Part shown: positions 55,516-64,000 of the stretch, piece by piece
Layout of the letters: each line of letters opens with the position of its first letter
Numbering within the stretch: position 1 is the first letter of the stretch
From: Shewanella electrodiphila
Lineage (GTDB): Bacteria > Pseudomonadota > Gammaproteobacteria > Enterobacterales > Shewanellaceae
Assembly (NCBI RefSeq): GCF_023283985.1
Contig: NZ_JAKIKU010000007.1
Span: 248,001-312,000, forward strand
Direction: 5' to 3'
DNA: 64,000 nt
Position numbers and translations under genes: made by a program
The notes under the pieces: model-generated
The model's input: the letters and a program-made list of their open reading frames with translations, nothing else
Databases searched by the model: none
What the model was told of the DNA's origin: nothing

Positions 55516-55616
55516 GGTCATCGAGAAAAGGCCGTGAGCTTGGCATGGATGCCAAGCTAGCTTTCGTTAGGCCACGGATGGCCTATCGGAAGCGTTAGGG
55601 CTTTTCGATAATGACC
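55516..55616. repeat. Structured palindromic element with NGGA-loop hairpins
   Basis: An outer imperfect stem (GGTCAT...GAAAAG with CTTTTCG...ATGACC) encloses two perfect hairpins: AGCTTGGCA-TGGA-TGCCAAGCT (55537-55558) and TAGGCCA-CGGA-TGGCCTA (55568-55585). Both loops are NGGA. It may be a MITE or REP-like repeat, or part of a structured RNA. Confidence 0.6.
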
Positions 55617-55976
55617 GAAGGCGGCTAAAGATGAAGCCTAAAGCTGGATCAATCCCCGTTGAAAATATGCGCTTTTCAGCATTTTTCGTTAGGGGCGGCA
55701 GGGCCTAATTCTTTTACAGGGAGTATAGAGGGTATTGCTGTTGATACCCTCTTGGTCGGGTGTGGGTGGAAAAACCACGACCTTAATCCAAACGGAGTTT
55801 GGAAATTTACGCTCTAAATCAGGTGCCACGACCTTGATTTAGACTTTGATTAAGATTTGATTCAAATCTAGAAATCAATACCTGACTATAGCTGCAAACA
55901 AGCTTTGGGACACAAGCTTGGTAGGGCTTTACGAAAATACACCATATTGAATGAGGTTACGCCAGTGACTGGTTTA
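55617..55976. other. Hairpin-rich non-coding region
   Basis: No gene is visible. Further hairpins: AGAGGGTAT/ATACCCTCT at 55727-55752, TCCAAAC-GGA-GTTTGGA at 55787-55803 (GGA loop again), and CAAGCTT/AAGCTTG near 55898-55919. It may continue the structured element to its left. Confidence 0.5.
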
Positions 55977-56005
55977 ATGGCATTCATTGGTTTGATGAAT
56001 GCCAT
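55977..56005 (-). terminator. Hairpin after the triple-fusion gene
   Basis: Perfect 11-bp stem (ATGGCATTCAT with ATGAATGCCAT) and seven-base loop, 22 bp beyond the minus-strand stop. There is no T-run, so its effect is uncertain. Confidence 0.5.
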
Positions 56006-56026
56006 CAGTGCTAACCCTTACACCGA

Positions 56027-58297
56027 CTAACTACTTAATGCGTATCCGCCTTTAAGGTGAGCAACATTATCAAATCCTAAACGATGCATAGCTTGAGCTG
56101 CTACAAATGAGCGACTGCCACTGCGACAGACTAATACCCACTTACGATGCTTTTGCTGTTGCTGTTGTTGAATAAACTGCACTAAGCGAGTGAGCGGAAC
56201 GTTTTCACTGGAATCTTCAGTGTGTTGCAGTGCGTACTCGTGAGGTTCTCTGATATCAATTAATGTGACTTCATCATTGGCTAAGGCATAGTTCAAACTC
56301 TGATGGTTATATTCAACAATAGCTTGCCCCGCTAACTGGCTGTCAGTTAATGCTCCGCACATAATTTCGCTGCCAGTTTGATCGCAAAGATGGCTGTCCA
56401 AATCGGCTTTTAACTTTTCAAACTCGTATACGTCGAGCTGTCCATTAAGGGTATTTCTTAAAAGTGGGTTACGTTGACATTCTGCGCTGAGATGAGTTGT
56501 AAACTCATTATTATAATCATGGCTAGCACATATAAGCGTATCACTACCAATCAAGCTATGTATCAACTTAAGGCTTGAGAACATGTCAGTTGCACTACTT
56601 GAATCAAAGTTTGTTCGACCTAAGCTGCCCATTAAAACGGTGTCGCCGCAAAAGGCGAACTGACACTGTTGTTTGATGTCGTTTTTATCCTTGAATGGAC
56701 TGCATAGTAATAGCGTCATACTGTCATCGGTGTGGCCAGGTGTAGCGACTTTAACTAGCCATTGATGACCAATTTCAATGTATTGAAGTTGCGAATGCTG
56801 CAAACAAGCTTGTGGCCAACCTAATGCATCAGTTTGCTGAGTAGGTAGGTGCTTATCGGCTAAGAAAGTTCGGCCTGATTGATGGTCGGCGTGGCCGTGG
56901 GTGTCGATTACAGCCACCAGTTCCAACTGCTGGCATTGCAATAAGGTATCTAAGCGATCGTTTAGCTCTGGCAGTGGATCAATAATAAAGGCTTGTTTGC
57001 TTTGTTGGTCGGCGTATACCCAAGTGCAATTGGAGCCAAATCTTAGCTGCACTAAACCGTTGAGCGGCTGCTTTTCATCAATTTCACCATTGTCTAAAAT
57101 CATACAGCTATGGGTTAATGCTTTGGCTGCAGAGGTGATGCGTTGACAGGCTTGATCAACTTCTGTCTGTGTAATTGCAGGACCAAATGACAATCGAATT
57201 GCTGATTCACTTTGCCAGGCAGGTAATCCCATGGCATCGAGTACAAAACTGCGAGTGACTTTTGATGAGCAAGCAGAGCCTGAACTAACACGAATGTTAG
57301 CCGCATCAAATAAATCCATGATTTCTTTACTGCTAAACCCTGAAATTGCAAAGTTAATTGTAGTTGGCACGCTGTTTTCAACGCTATGGTTATATACCAC
57401 TTCAGGAAAAGCGGTATTTAACGTGTTCACTAATTGTGTTTGATAACCTCTTAGGGTATCGAGGCTAGCAAATACACTATCTTGCTCATTGAGTAACATT
57501 TCAAAAATGACGTTAATAGCTGCCATACCAGGTAGGTTTTCAGTGCCTGAACGCAAACCGCTTTCTTGGCCGCCACCAGCAATGATAGGGGTAAATGGTG
57601 CTGACTGACGTATATACACAAAGCCAATGCCTTTCGGTGCATACAATTTATGGCCACTAAAAGGGGCATAATCAATGGTAGTTTCCGCTAGGTTTAATGG
57701 GGTTTTCCCTAGCGCCTGCACACAATCAACCATCCAAAAAATATGTTTGTTAGCATGACGAATGACTTGTTCAAGTGCGAGCAAGTCCTGATAAACGCCA
57801 GTTTCATTATTTACCGCCATAGTACAAATCATTAATGCGCTTGGGGCTTCTTGTTCAATAAATTGCTTGTCTAAATTTCCCATCCCATCAACAGGAATCG
57901 CTTTAATGTCAGCATTGATGCCTAAGATTTGATTCCAGTGCTTTAATGATTCGGGCACTGCTTTATGCTCTGTGGCGCCATATAACAAACTATATTGTTT
58001 ATCTGAATCAAGGGATTTTTTCGCTTCAACAAGGGCTGAGATAATCGCCGTTTGGATCCCTTCAGTCGCCCCGCTTGTGAATATCACATTACCTGTGTCT
58101 GCGCCGATGACTTTTCTGGCGTTAGCGCGAGTTTGCTCCATTAAATCTTTAGCTTTAAGCCCTGTAATATGGCTACTGCTTGGGTTGCCAAATAACACTT
58201 TCATACTGTTTACAGCCGCTGCTGCCGCTTGAGGCAATACAGGTGTTGTGGCATTGGCGTCTAAATATATTTGGCTCAGTGGTGATGTATTTTTCAT
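56027..58297 (-). CDS. Cysteine desulfurase/persulfide dioxygenase-like/rhodanese fusion
   Basis: Three enzyme domains in one 756-residue chain. Residues 1-385: NifS/IscS-type PLP cysteine desulfurase, with PLP Lys217 in SGHKLYAPKG and active Cys343 in SSGSACSSK. Residues about 410-630: metallo-beta-lactamase fold close to ETHE1-type persulfide dioxygenases, with H467-G-H469-A-D471-H472, H522 in TPGHTDD, D552 in GDTVLMG, GRTNF, and H593 in SHDY. Residues about 655-756: rhodanese domain with Cys724 in CRSGSRS. All key residues are intact. It probably frees sulfur from cysteine as persulfide and oxidises or transfers it. The order of action is inference. Confidence 0.88.
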   Translation of the reverse strand: MKNTSPLSQIYLDANATTPVLPQAAAAAVNSMKVLFGNPSSSHITGLKAKDLMEQTRANARKVIGADTGNVIFTSGATEGIQTAIISALVEAKKSLDSDKQYSLLYGATEHKAVPESLKHWNQILGINADIKAIPVDGMGNLDKQFIEQEAPSALMICTMAVNNETGVYQDLLALEQVIRHANKHIFWMVDCVQALGKTPLNLAETTIDYAPFSGHKLYAPKGIGFVYIRQSAPFTPIIAGGGQESGLRSGTENLPGMAAINVIFEMLLNEQDSVFASLDTLRGYQTQLVNTLNTAFPEVVYNHSVENSVPTTINFAISGFSSKEIMDLFDAANIRVSSGSACSSKVTRSFVLDAMGLPAWQSESAIRLSFGPAITQTEVDQACQRITSAAKALTHSCMILDNGEIDEKQPLNGLVQLRFGSNCTWVYADQQSKQAFIIDPLPELNDRLDTLLQCQQLELVAVIDTHGHADHQSGRTFLADKHLPTQQTDALGWPQACLQHSQLQYIEIGHQWLVKVATPGHTDDSMTLLLCSPFKDKNDIKQQCQFAFCGDTVLMGSLGRTNFDSSSATDMFSSLKLIHSLIGSDTLICASHDYNNEFTTHLSAECQRNPLLRNTLNGQLDVYEFEKLKADLDSHLCDQTGSEIMCGALTDSQLAGQAIVEYNHQSLNYALANDEVTLIDIREPHEYALQHTEDSSENVPLTRLVQFIQQQQQQKHRKWVLVCRSGSRSFVAAQAMHRLGFDNVAHLKGGYALSS

Positions 58298-58581
58298 AGG
58301 GTGCGACTCAATTCCATTGATTAGTTTATATAGCTTTTAGTTATAACTAATTTCTTGGGGTTATATTAGCAGGTTGTAAATATTGATCAAGATCACATTT
58401 TAATCAGGTTTAACTTTAGATTGAGCTCAGCTGAGGGCTGTTAGAGGGCTTAGGGTAATGGACGTGCGAATAGCTTTGAAACGGGCATGAAAAGGGCATG
58501 AAAAGGGGAGGTGTTTGATGCAGAAGTAAAAGCCTAGTTAAGCATTTTGAATGTAAACTTGATTAAAAACATCGTGATTAA

Positions 58582-58614
58582 GTTTAAAAAAATAAAGGCC
58601 ACATTTTGTGGCCT
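58582..58614 (-). terminator. Terminator of the YhcH-family gene
   Basis: Perfect 8-bp stem AGGCCACA/TGTGGCCT with a TTT loop. On the minus strand it is followed by TTTATTTTTTT. It lies 38 bp beyond the stop. Confidence 0.8.
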
Positions 58615-58651
58615 GAAACTATTGCAGCTGTGATTAAGCATTTAAGCAAGA

Positions 58652-59113
58652 TTAAATCTTTACTTTGATGACGACTTTTCTGACAGCGGTTGCAATATCT
58701 GAGGTGCCTGGCATATGCATATCGTCTGGGAAAAACAAGGCAAACATGCCCGCTTTTAGTGGAATAAATGCCGCTGTATCTTGATTAGATTCATAATCAA
58801 ACTCAGTAAAATCATGTTCTTGATGATAAGGCGCCAGAGGTGTTTGGTTGGCAAGGGGCAAATAACCAAATTCTTCTTCACCACTGACAACATATTGCAC
58901 ATCAATATAACGCTGGTGGACTTCAAAAGGCTCAGTGTGTTTCGGTTTGGTATGATAGTCATTGACGATAACAAATATATCTTTGCCTTCAAGAGGGTAA
59001 GTACCCACTTCGGCGTTTGAAAAATCCGTTTCAGATAAATGAGTCAGCGCCTTGGCGAGTCTTGGGCTGAGTGAATGATATAGCGCATGGTTTGAAAGGC
59101 TATCGACGACCAT
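58652..59113 (-). CDS. YhcH/YjgK/YiaL-family protein
   Basis: Cytosolic cupin-like protein (153 aa) of the DUF386 family, which includes EbgC and YiaL. Signatures are EVHQRYIDVQYVVSGEEEFGY, FDYESNQDTAAFIPLKAGMFALFFPDDMHMPG and VRKVVIKVKI. The family is linked to handling of sugars or sialic acids, with possible metal binding by the His/Glu residues. No sugar genes are adjacent here. Substrate unknown. Confidence 0.88.
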   Translation of the reverse strand: MVVDSLSNHALYHSLSPRLAKALTHLSETDFSNAEVGTYPLEGKDIFVIVNDYHTKPKHTEPFEVHQRYIDVQYVVSGEEEFGYLPLANQTPLAPYHQEHDFTEFDYESNQDTAAFIPLKAGMFALFFPDDMHMPGTSDIATAVRKVVIKVKI

Positions 59114-59371
59114 AGTGGCTCTCTGATTTATTGATGATGCAATATTATTACTTATTCGCTAATTCAACGCCATGAAGATATGTCGATTCGCTATAGGCTA
59201 TGAAGAGATTCAACCCTAAGGTGGTTTAACCCTATGACAAACTTAGTTAAGATGAATTTTAGACCCGTCGATTGTTGGGGGTTAACTGATCGTTTTTGCG
59301 GATGTTTTTGGTGTCGCAGAGATTAGATTCAGTTTGTATTGTCATGAAAAGATTTAAATACAGGAAGCGCA

Positions 59372-60427
59372 GTGACAGCATTACGATTACTTGCTGGTAA
59401 AACAGCTTATCAACAGATTGAAAAAAATGGCTTGTCGGCATCAATGTTTAGCCAGTTATTTGCAGCATCGGGTGGCCCTAAATGGATAGGGGTAGCTGGT
59501 CTGGACAAATATTTGTTTGGTGAGTTTTTTGCTGAAAGAAAAACACCGCTATATACCATGGGCGCGTCATCGGGCGCATGGCGTTTGGCTTGCTTAGCTC
59601 AAAAAGATCCCTTAGCAGCATATTCTCGGCTTGAAGATTTTTATATTGGTCAGCGATACGATCATGTCCCTAATCGACAAGAAGTGACTGAACAGGTTGA
59701 ACGTATTATTAATGGTATTTTGGGTGAGCACGGCGCGATGGATATTGTGAATAACCGTATCATTCAAAGTCATTTTGTGGTGTGTAAGGCAAAGCATTTT
59801 AATGCCAGTCGCTCTAAAGGAAAGTTGGCGTTAGGGCTTGCTGCTACTGCATTAAGTAATGCGGTGAGTCGTCGAAGTTTAGCCTGGCACTTTGAACGAG
59901 TGGTGTTTAGTCATCAACAAGTAAAATCCCCTTTTTCACACCTAACTGACTTACCCACCGAACATGCTCAACTAACCCGTAATAATATTAATCAAGTTCT
60001 GCTGGCAACGGGATCTATTCCATTAGTATTAGCACCTGTTACACGCATAAATGGCATAAGTGATGGCGCTTACTATGATGGTGGTATCACTGATTACCAT
60101 TTTGATATGCCAACACATTCACCTGAAGGCTTAAGTTTATATCCGCACTTTTATCCTCATATGAGTCCGGGTTGGTTTGATAAATCATTAAAATGGCGCC
60201 GAGCCAAAAAGCATTATCATAATGCCTTAATATTGACTCCTACTGCAGAGTTTTTGAAGTCATTGCCATATCAAAAGATCCCAGATCGAGAAGACTTTAA
60301 GCAGCTCGATAGCGATAGCCGTATTGCTTATTGGCGTGAGTCTTTAAAGCGAAGCGAAGTGTTAGGTGAGTTATTTGCTGATATTGTGGAGAAGCAATCG
60401 ATAATGGACCACATTGAGTATCTGTAA
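59372..60427 (+). CDS. Patatin-like phospholipase
   Basis: Predicted lipid acyl hydrolase (351 aa) with the patatin Ser-Asp dyad: an oxyanion-hole segment AASGGPKW, nucleophile motif GASSG in MGASSGAWR, and Asp in the YYDGGITDYHF segment. No signal peptide, so it is cytosolic or secreted by other means. GTG start at 59372 with AGGAAG upstream. Single gene. The lipid substrate is not known. Confidence 0.82.
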   Translation: MTALRLLAGKTAYQQIEKNGLSASMFSQLFAASGGPKWIGVAGLDKYLFGEFFAERKTPLYTMGASSGAWRLACLAQKDPLAAYSRLEDFYIGQRYDHVPNRQEVTEQVERIINGILGEHGAMDIVNNRIIQSHFVVCKAKHFNASRSKGKLALGLAATALSNAVSRRSLAWHFERVVFSHQQVKSPFSHLTDLPTEHAQLTRNNINQVLLATGSIPLVLAPVTRINGISDGAYYDGGITDYHFDMPTHSPEGLSLYPHFYPHMSPGWFDKSLKWRRAKKHYHNALILTPTAEFLKSLPYQKIPDREDFKQLDSDSRIAYWRESLKRSEVLGELFADIVEKQSIMDHIEYL

Positions 60428-60970
60428 TTGGCATCGTTTATTGCTAAGTCGCTAAGAAGAGCGCTAAGAAGGCCGATAAGAAAGCCCATTAGATAGCGTA
60501 ATTCCTCATTTAACATTACAGCTTACTTATGGTGCCATTAATAAGCCATTATTGGTGCTAATTTCATATATGCTGATTGGTGTTTATCCCTTTAATCTTC
60601 TGGCTTATATGCCACTCCCTTAAGCACCTTAAAAGTTATCTTCAGAGTTACTTTAGTAAAATTATGATCATTTACTGAAACTATTCCGTATTTTACCCTG
60701 TCTAATTATTAATCAACTTTGTTGTTTGTTTGGGTTGTTGCTATGTGATGACAAAATGAAGTTTACAGTGCTAATCATAAAGTTGTAATAGCGTTACCAA
60801 GCTGGAAAACTCAAACTTGGCTGCTAAACTTATTAAAGTCATCTAAGTGACAACTTGTTGATTTTTATTGGTCCTAGGTAGCGGTGGGCTACTTTTTCTA
60901 CAGCATTCTTACTGGGTATACACCCCTAATAAATGGAATAACCAAGAAACGCTGTGGTCTGGAGGTTGCT
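60428..60970. other. Intergenic region
   Basis: About 540 bp, no gene seen. It contains a short imperfect repeat of GCTAAGAAG-like units at 60450-60485 just after the lipase gene, and the GGAGG site at 60961-60965 that sets the next start. Confidence 0.55.
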
Positions 60971-61549
60971 ATGCAAACGATAGAAATGGCGTTACTCATC
61001 CAAGAAGCAGTTTTGCTTCCTGGTGGTCGACAAGAGATGAGAATGGTTACACCAAATCAATTGTTAATGGTTGCTAATGTGCTGAAAGGGCATTATCGAT
61101 TAGCATTAGCTGCGACGAAAAGTAGCTGTTTCCCTCCTTGTTACGACACGGCAACTGAGTGCGAGATTATCGACTTTAATCAATTGGAAGATGATTCGTT
61201 AAGTATTGTCGTCGAAGGCCGCCAAAGGGTTAAAATTCTTTCAGGTGCTCAACTCAGAGATCAAAGCTGGATTGCTCGCACTTTACCTTGCCAAAACTGG
61301 CAAAATGAACCCATTGGGGAAGAGTTCGAGATTATCAGCGCAGCACTTGAGCAGTTTTACGAAGTTAACCCAGACTTGCTCGATTTATACAATCAAGTTC
61401 ACCTTGAGGATGCAACTTGGGTTAGCCAGCGATGGTTAGAAGTTTTGCCTATGTATAACAAAGACAAATTGCTATTGGTTGAACAACCCAACTGCCATAA
61501 AACCATGGATTTTGTTCTACAATTATTAAAGTCTCATGTGGATGTTTAA
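60971..61549 (+). CDS. Lon substrate-binding-domain (LON-N) protein
   Basis: Stand-alone Lon N-terminal domain protein (192 aa), with MALLIQEAVLLPGGRQEMRM, the central DDSLSIVVEGRQRVKIL and a helical C-terminal part. No ATPase or protease domain is present. Such proteins are thought to bind unfolded proteins or regulate proteolysis. The ATG at 60971 has a perfect GGAGG five bases upstream. An earlier in-frame start at 60884 lacks one. Confidence 0.82.
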   Translation: MQTIEMALLIQEAVLLPGGRQEMRMVTPNQLLMVANVLKGHYRLALAATKSSCFPPCYDTATECEIIDFNQLEDDSLSIVVEGRQRVKILSGAQLRDQSWIARTLPCQNWQNEPIGEEFEIISAALEQFYEVNPDLLDLYNQVHLEDATWVSQRWLEVLPMYNKDKLLLVEQPNCHKTMDFVLQLLKSHVDV

Positions 61550-61637
61550 TATTGGTCTCTTGCTTTTGTTGATTTTGTTTAGTTGCTCTGACATTGTTGG
61601 TTATACTGTTTAAAAGTGTCGCTAAAAGTATATTTAC

Positions 61638-62570
61638 ATGTCTGTAAAACTTGCTGCTAGAGCAGCTCAACCTTCCTATATTGTGTTACCACAGTCCAAA
61701 ACAGCACCTTTAACGGTGTTAGAGTTTTTAGTGTCACACTTTCAACAAATTCCAGAATCTGTTTGGTTAAAACGTGTAGCTGACGGCAAAGTGCACTGGG
61801 CAGATGGTGAACTGATTGATCAACACACTCAATATCGAGGCGCGACACGGGTCTATTACTACCGTGAAGTTGAGGCAGAAACTAAAATTCCGTTTCAGCA
61901 TAAAATACTCCATCAGGACGAACATTGTATATTAGTGTTTAAACCGCATTTTCTGCCTGTTACACCCAGTGGGAATTTTGTTAACGAGTGTCTGATTCAT
62001 CGTTTGCGAATTGCTTCAGGTATAGACACGATTTCACCAGCACATAGGTTAGACAGACCAACGGCAGGGGTTATGTTAATGACAGTTAACCCTGAGTCTC
62101 GACATGCTTATCATTCATTATTTACTGATGGTAAGATAAATAAGCAATATCAAGCTATTGCACAGCTGACTCCAGAGTTACTTGCTCTTCATCAGCAAGA
62201 CGGTTTATCGTTACCTATTAAGTGGTCGGTTAAAAACCGTATGGTGCGTTCAACGCCAAGTTTTTTAATGAAAATAACTGACGGTGAAGCGAATACGCAT
62301 TCAGAAATTAGCTTGATCGCGATAAAAGGCACTCGAGGCTTGTTCGAACTCAGTCCCATAACAGGGAAAATGCATCAACTTAGAGTACATATGATGTCTT
62401 TAGGGATGCCGTTAGAAAATGATACTAATTATCCACAGCTGCAACCGAAAGCTGCTGATAATTTTGATAAGCCATTAAAGCTGGTGGCAAAATCACTTAG
62501 GTTTGTGGATCCGTTTAGTCAGCAAACAATGGCTGTGAGTTGTGAAGGCTACGATGCTGAGTTTGAATAG
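61638..62570 (+). CDS. RluA-family RNA pseudouridine synthase
   Basis: RNA uridine-to-pseudouridine isomerase (310 aa). The catalytic Asp lies in HRLDRPTAGVML, and the RluA-family motifs INKQYQAIAQ and GKMHQLRVHM follow. It has the length of TruC/RluA-type enzymes. The N-terminal 80 residues resemble a degenerate S4 region. Target RNA is not determined. Only 58 bp separate it from the CSS-EAL gene. Confidence 0.88.
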   Translation: MSVKLAARAAQPSYIVLPQSKTAPLTVLEFLVSHFQQIPESVWLKRVADGKVHWADGELIDQHTQYRGATRVYYYREVEAETKIPFQHKILHQDEHCILVFKPHFLPVTPSGNFVNECLIHRLRIASGIDTISPAHRLDRPTAGVMLMTVNPESRHAYHSLFTDGKINKQYQAIAQLTPELLALHQQDGLSLPIKWSVKNRMVRSTPSFLMKITDGEANTHSEISLIAIKGTRGLFELSPITGKMHQLRVHMMSLGMPLENDTNYPQLQPKAADNFDKPLKLVAKSLRFVDPFSQQTMAVSCEGYDAEFE

Positions 62571-62628
62571 AAAGCTTGTAGTGTTTTTTTACTGATAGTT
62601 TTCAGTATACAAAGGGACGAAATAGCAA

Positions 62629-64000
62629 ATGGAAAGAGTACAGTGCTATGTGGTATTCATTGTTAGTTTTTTTATTTTAAACATGGGGTTAAAAGCGTTA
62701 GATTATCAAATTGCTGACACTATGATTAAGCGTGACGCCCATATCTTATCTGAAAAATTAACCATGTACATTGAGGATACTGCTCAAGAGCTTAAAGCTT
62801 TACCGCAACTCGATGACAGCTATGCCTGCTCTGAAAGTAATGAAAAATTACTGACTATGTCGGTGTTTAACTCGACCTTTATTCGTTGGGTTGGCGTAAT
62901 GGATGAGTTAGAAGTGATTTGCCACTCGCAAGCAATACCACGCCATGTGGAAAAGTTGGTAAGGCATAATATTGGACCGGATCTAAAACTCGCAGTCATA
63001 AACCAATCTCACTCAGATATACATGAATTGTTTTTAGCCCACGATCATGGTGATAAGCAATATGTGGCCAGTATCGTGCCTATGAATCCTCGCTACTTTA
63101 TACCAGTAGACTGTAAAGCTTGTTTAGAATACACCATTACCATTGATGGCTTTCAAGATAACTTAACTGCAGTACCTGTGATGGAGTTTGGCTTTGAAGA
63201 GTTCGAGGGCGAGCACCTTATTATAGAAGAGGTGGTTCAGCAAAATGAATACTACATTGCTAAATTTAGCCTGACTGGAAACGAAGAATACCTTAAACAA
63301 TATCAATCACTAAGCTGGGAATACCGTGCGCTGATTAGTTTTCTAATTGCGCTCGCGTTTACTGTTGCCTTTTGGTACCGCAAACAATCTCAAGGCTCAA
63401 CCCGGGCGAATATAAAAAAGGGCATCAAGAACAAAGAGTTTATTCCGTTTTATCAGCCTGTGATTAACTCTCAATCGAATGAGATTGTCGGGGTTGAGGT
63501 ACTAATGCGTTGGCGCCAATTTAATGGGGATTTAATTCCACCTAATCAATTTATTCCTTTTGCTGAGTCAGCAGGCTTAATTGTTGATATGACTTATTCG
63601 ATGCTGAATGTGATGGTTGATGAGATGGAGATAACAGGCCAACAAGTTAGTCCATTATTTATCAGTATTAATATTGTTCCTGAGCATTTGGAAGATGACA
63701 AACTTTATCAATATATCAAGTCGTTAAAAGAGTCGGGGAAGCTTGGGAAACACAGAGTTTCACTAGAAATTACTGAGCGCCAACCCATCACTGATTTAGT
63801 TAAAGCCCGTGAAATGCTTGATAATTTTTATTCGATCGGCGTTGATTTAAAGTTGGATGATGCCGGTATGGGCTATGGCGGTTTTAGCTATGTACAAAAG
63901 TTAGGCATCAGTACCTTAAAAATTGATAAGGCTTTTATTGATACTATTGGCGTTAAAGATAACTTTAATGAGAAAACGCTTGATGCGATTATCTCTTTTG
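62629..64000 (+). CDS. CSS-motif EAL phosphodiesterase (cut by window end)
   Basis: Start of a c-di-GMP phosphodiesterase; the first 457 codons lie in the window. An N-terminal transmembrane helix, a periplasmic CSS-like domain (about 30-235, with Cys residues at CSESN, ICHSQ and CKACLE), a second helix (about 240-257), then the EAL domain. Catalytic features are GVEVLMRW (EVL variant of EAL), NIVPEHL, LEITER, DDAGMGYGG and LKIDKAF, so activity is likely. CSS domains sense redox state through a disulfide. AAGGGA precedes the ATG. Confidence 0.85.
   Translation, partial: MERVQCYVVFIVSFFILNMGLKALDYQIADTMIKRDAHILSEKLTMYIEDTAQELKALPQLDDSYACSESNEKLLTMSVFNSTFIRWVGVMDELEVICHSQAIPRHVEKLVRHNIGPDLKLAVINQSHSDIHELFLAHDHGDKQYVASIVPMNPRYFIPVDCKACLEYTITIDGFQDNLTAVPVMEFGFEEFEGEHLIIEEVVQQNEYYIAKFSLTGNEEYLKQYQSLSWEYRALISFLIALAFTVAFWYRKQSQGSTRANIKKGIKNKEFIPFYQPVINSQSNEIVGVEVLMRWRQFNGDLIPPNQFIPFAESAGLIVDMTYSMLNVMVDEMEITGQQVSPLFISINIVPEHLEDDKLYQYIKSLKESGKLGKHRVSLEITERQPITDLVKAREMLDNFYSIGVDLKLDDAGMGYGGFSYVQKLGISTLKIDKAFIDTIGVKDNFNEKTLDAIISF

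Overview
The window looks like chromosome of a marine, Shewanella-like gammaproteobacterium. This rests on gene content: two separate flavocytochrome c-type flavoprotein plus tetraheme cytochrome modules, an MSHA-type pilin, a TAXI-TRAP transporter, large calcium-repeat lipoproteins, a TonB receptor and GGDEF/EAL proteins, all in AT-rich DNA. No rRNA, tRNA or CRISPR array was recognised. Genus-level assignment is inference.

Layout. 0-7 kb: housekeeping and small genes (transglutaminase-like/TPR lipoprotein, RlmI-like methyltransferase, TPR-GGDEF cyclase, DUF3859, aroQ, arfB, STAS-like protein, DUF3012 lipoprotein). 7-12.7 kb: a heavy-metal RND efflux operon (small His/Cys-rich protein, adaptor, pump) in which the outer-membrane factor gene seems reduced to its signal-peptide stub. 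12.8-31.4 kb: mepA, a 2229-residue calcium-repeat lipoprotein, a TAXI-TRAP pair, an MSHA-like pilin, and a two-repeat lipoprotein upstream of a TonB-dependent receptor. 31.8-38.7 kb: a five-gene minus-strand operon (Tat flavoprotein, tetraheme cytochrome, DMSP-lyase-like cupin, DUF3299 protein, porin) with a divergent TetR regulator, an IS3-type remnant and a second porin that shares a nearly identical central block with the first. 39-46.7 kb: phosphatase plus aldo-keto reductase, a GDPD lipoprotein, small hypothetical proteins and manganese-dependent pyrophosphatase. 47-53.3 kb: MATE transporter, Tsx-like outer-membrane protein, a second flavoprotein, two tandem Crp/Fnr-family regulators and a small multiheme cytochrome. 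53.7-54.8 kb: two gene cassettes with attC-like sites and no visible integrase. 54.8-56 kb: a non-coding region rich in hairpins. 56-64 kb: a cysteine desulfurase/persulfide-dioxygenase-like/rhodanese triple fusion, YhcH-family protein, patatin-like lipase, Lon-N-like protein, an RluA-type pseudouridine synthase and a CSS-EAL protein cut by the window end.

How it fits together. The two flavoprotein/cytochrome modules look like periplasmic respiratory reductases, each with its own outer-membrane channel and regulators. In the first, a cupin lyase-like protein sits between cytochrome and porin, suggesting that a substrate enters by the porin, is cleaved in the periplasm, and the unsaturated product is then reduced (DMSP to acrylate to propionate is one testable model). 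In the second, the flavoprotein and cytochrome promoters share the 10-bp palindrome GACATATGTC. At the cytochrome promoter this sits inside a longer palindrome centred at about -41.5, the position of a class II Crp/Fnr activator site, which ties the two regulators to the redox pair. This second module is the strongest candidate here for an undescribed regulated system.
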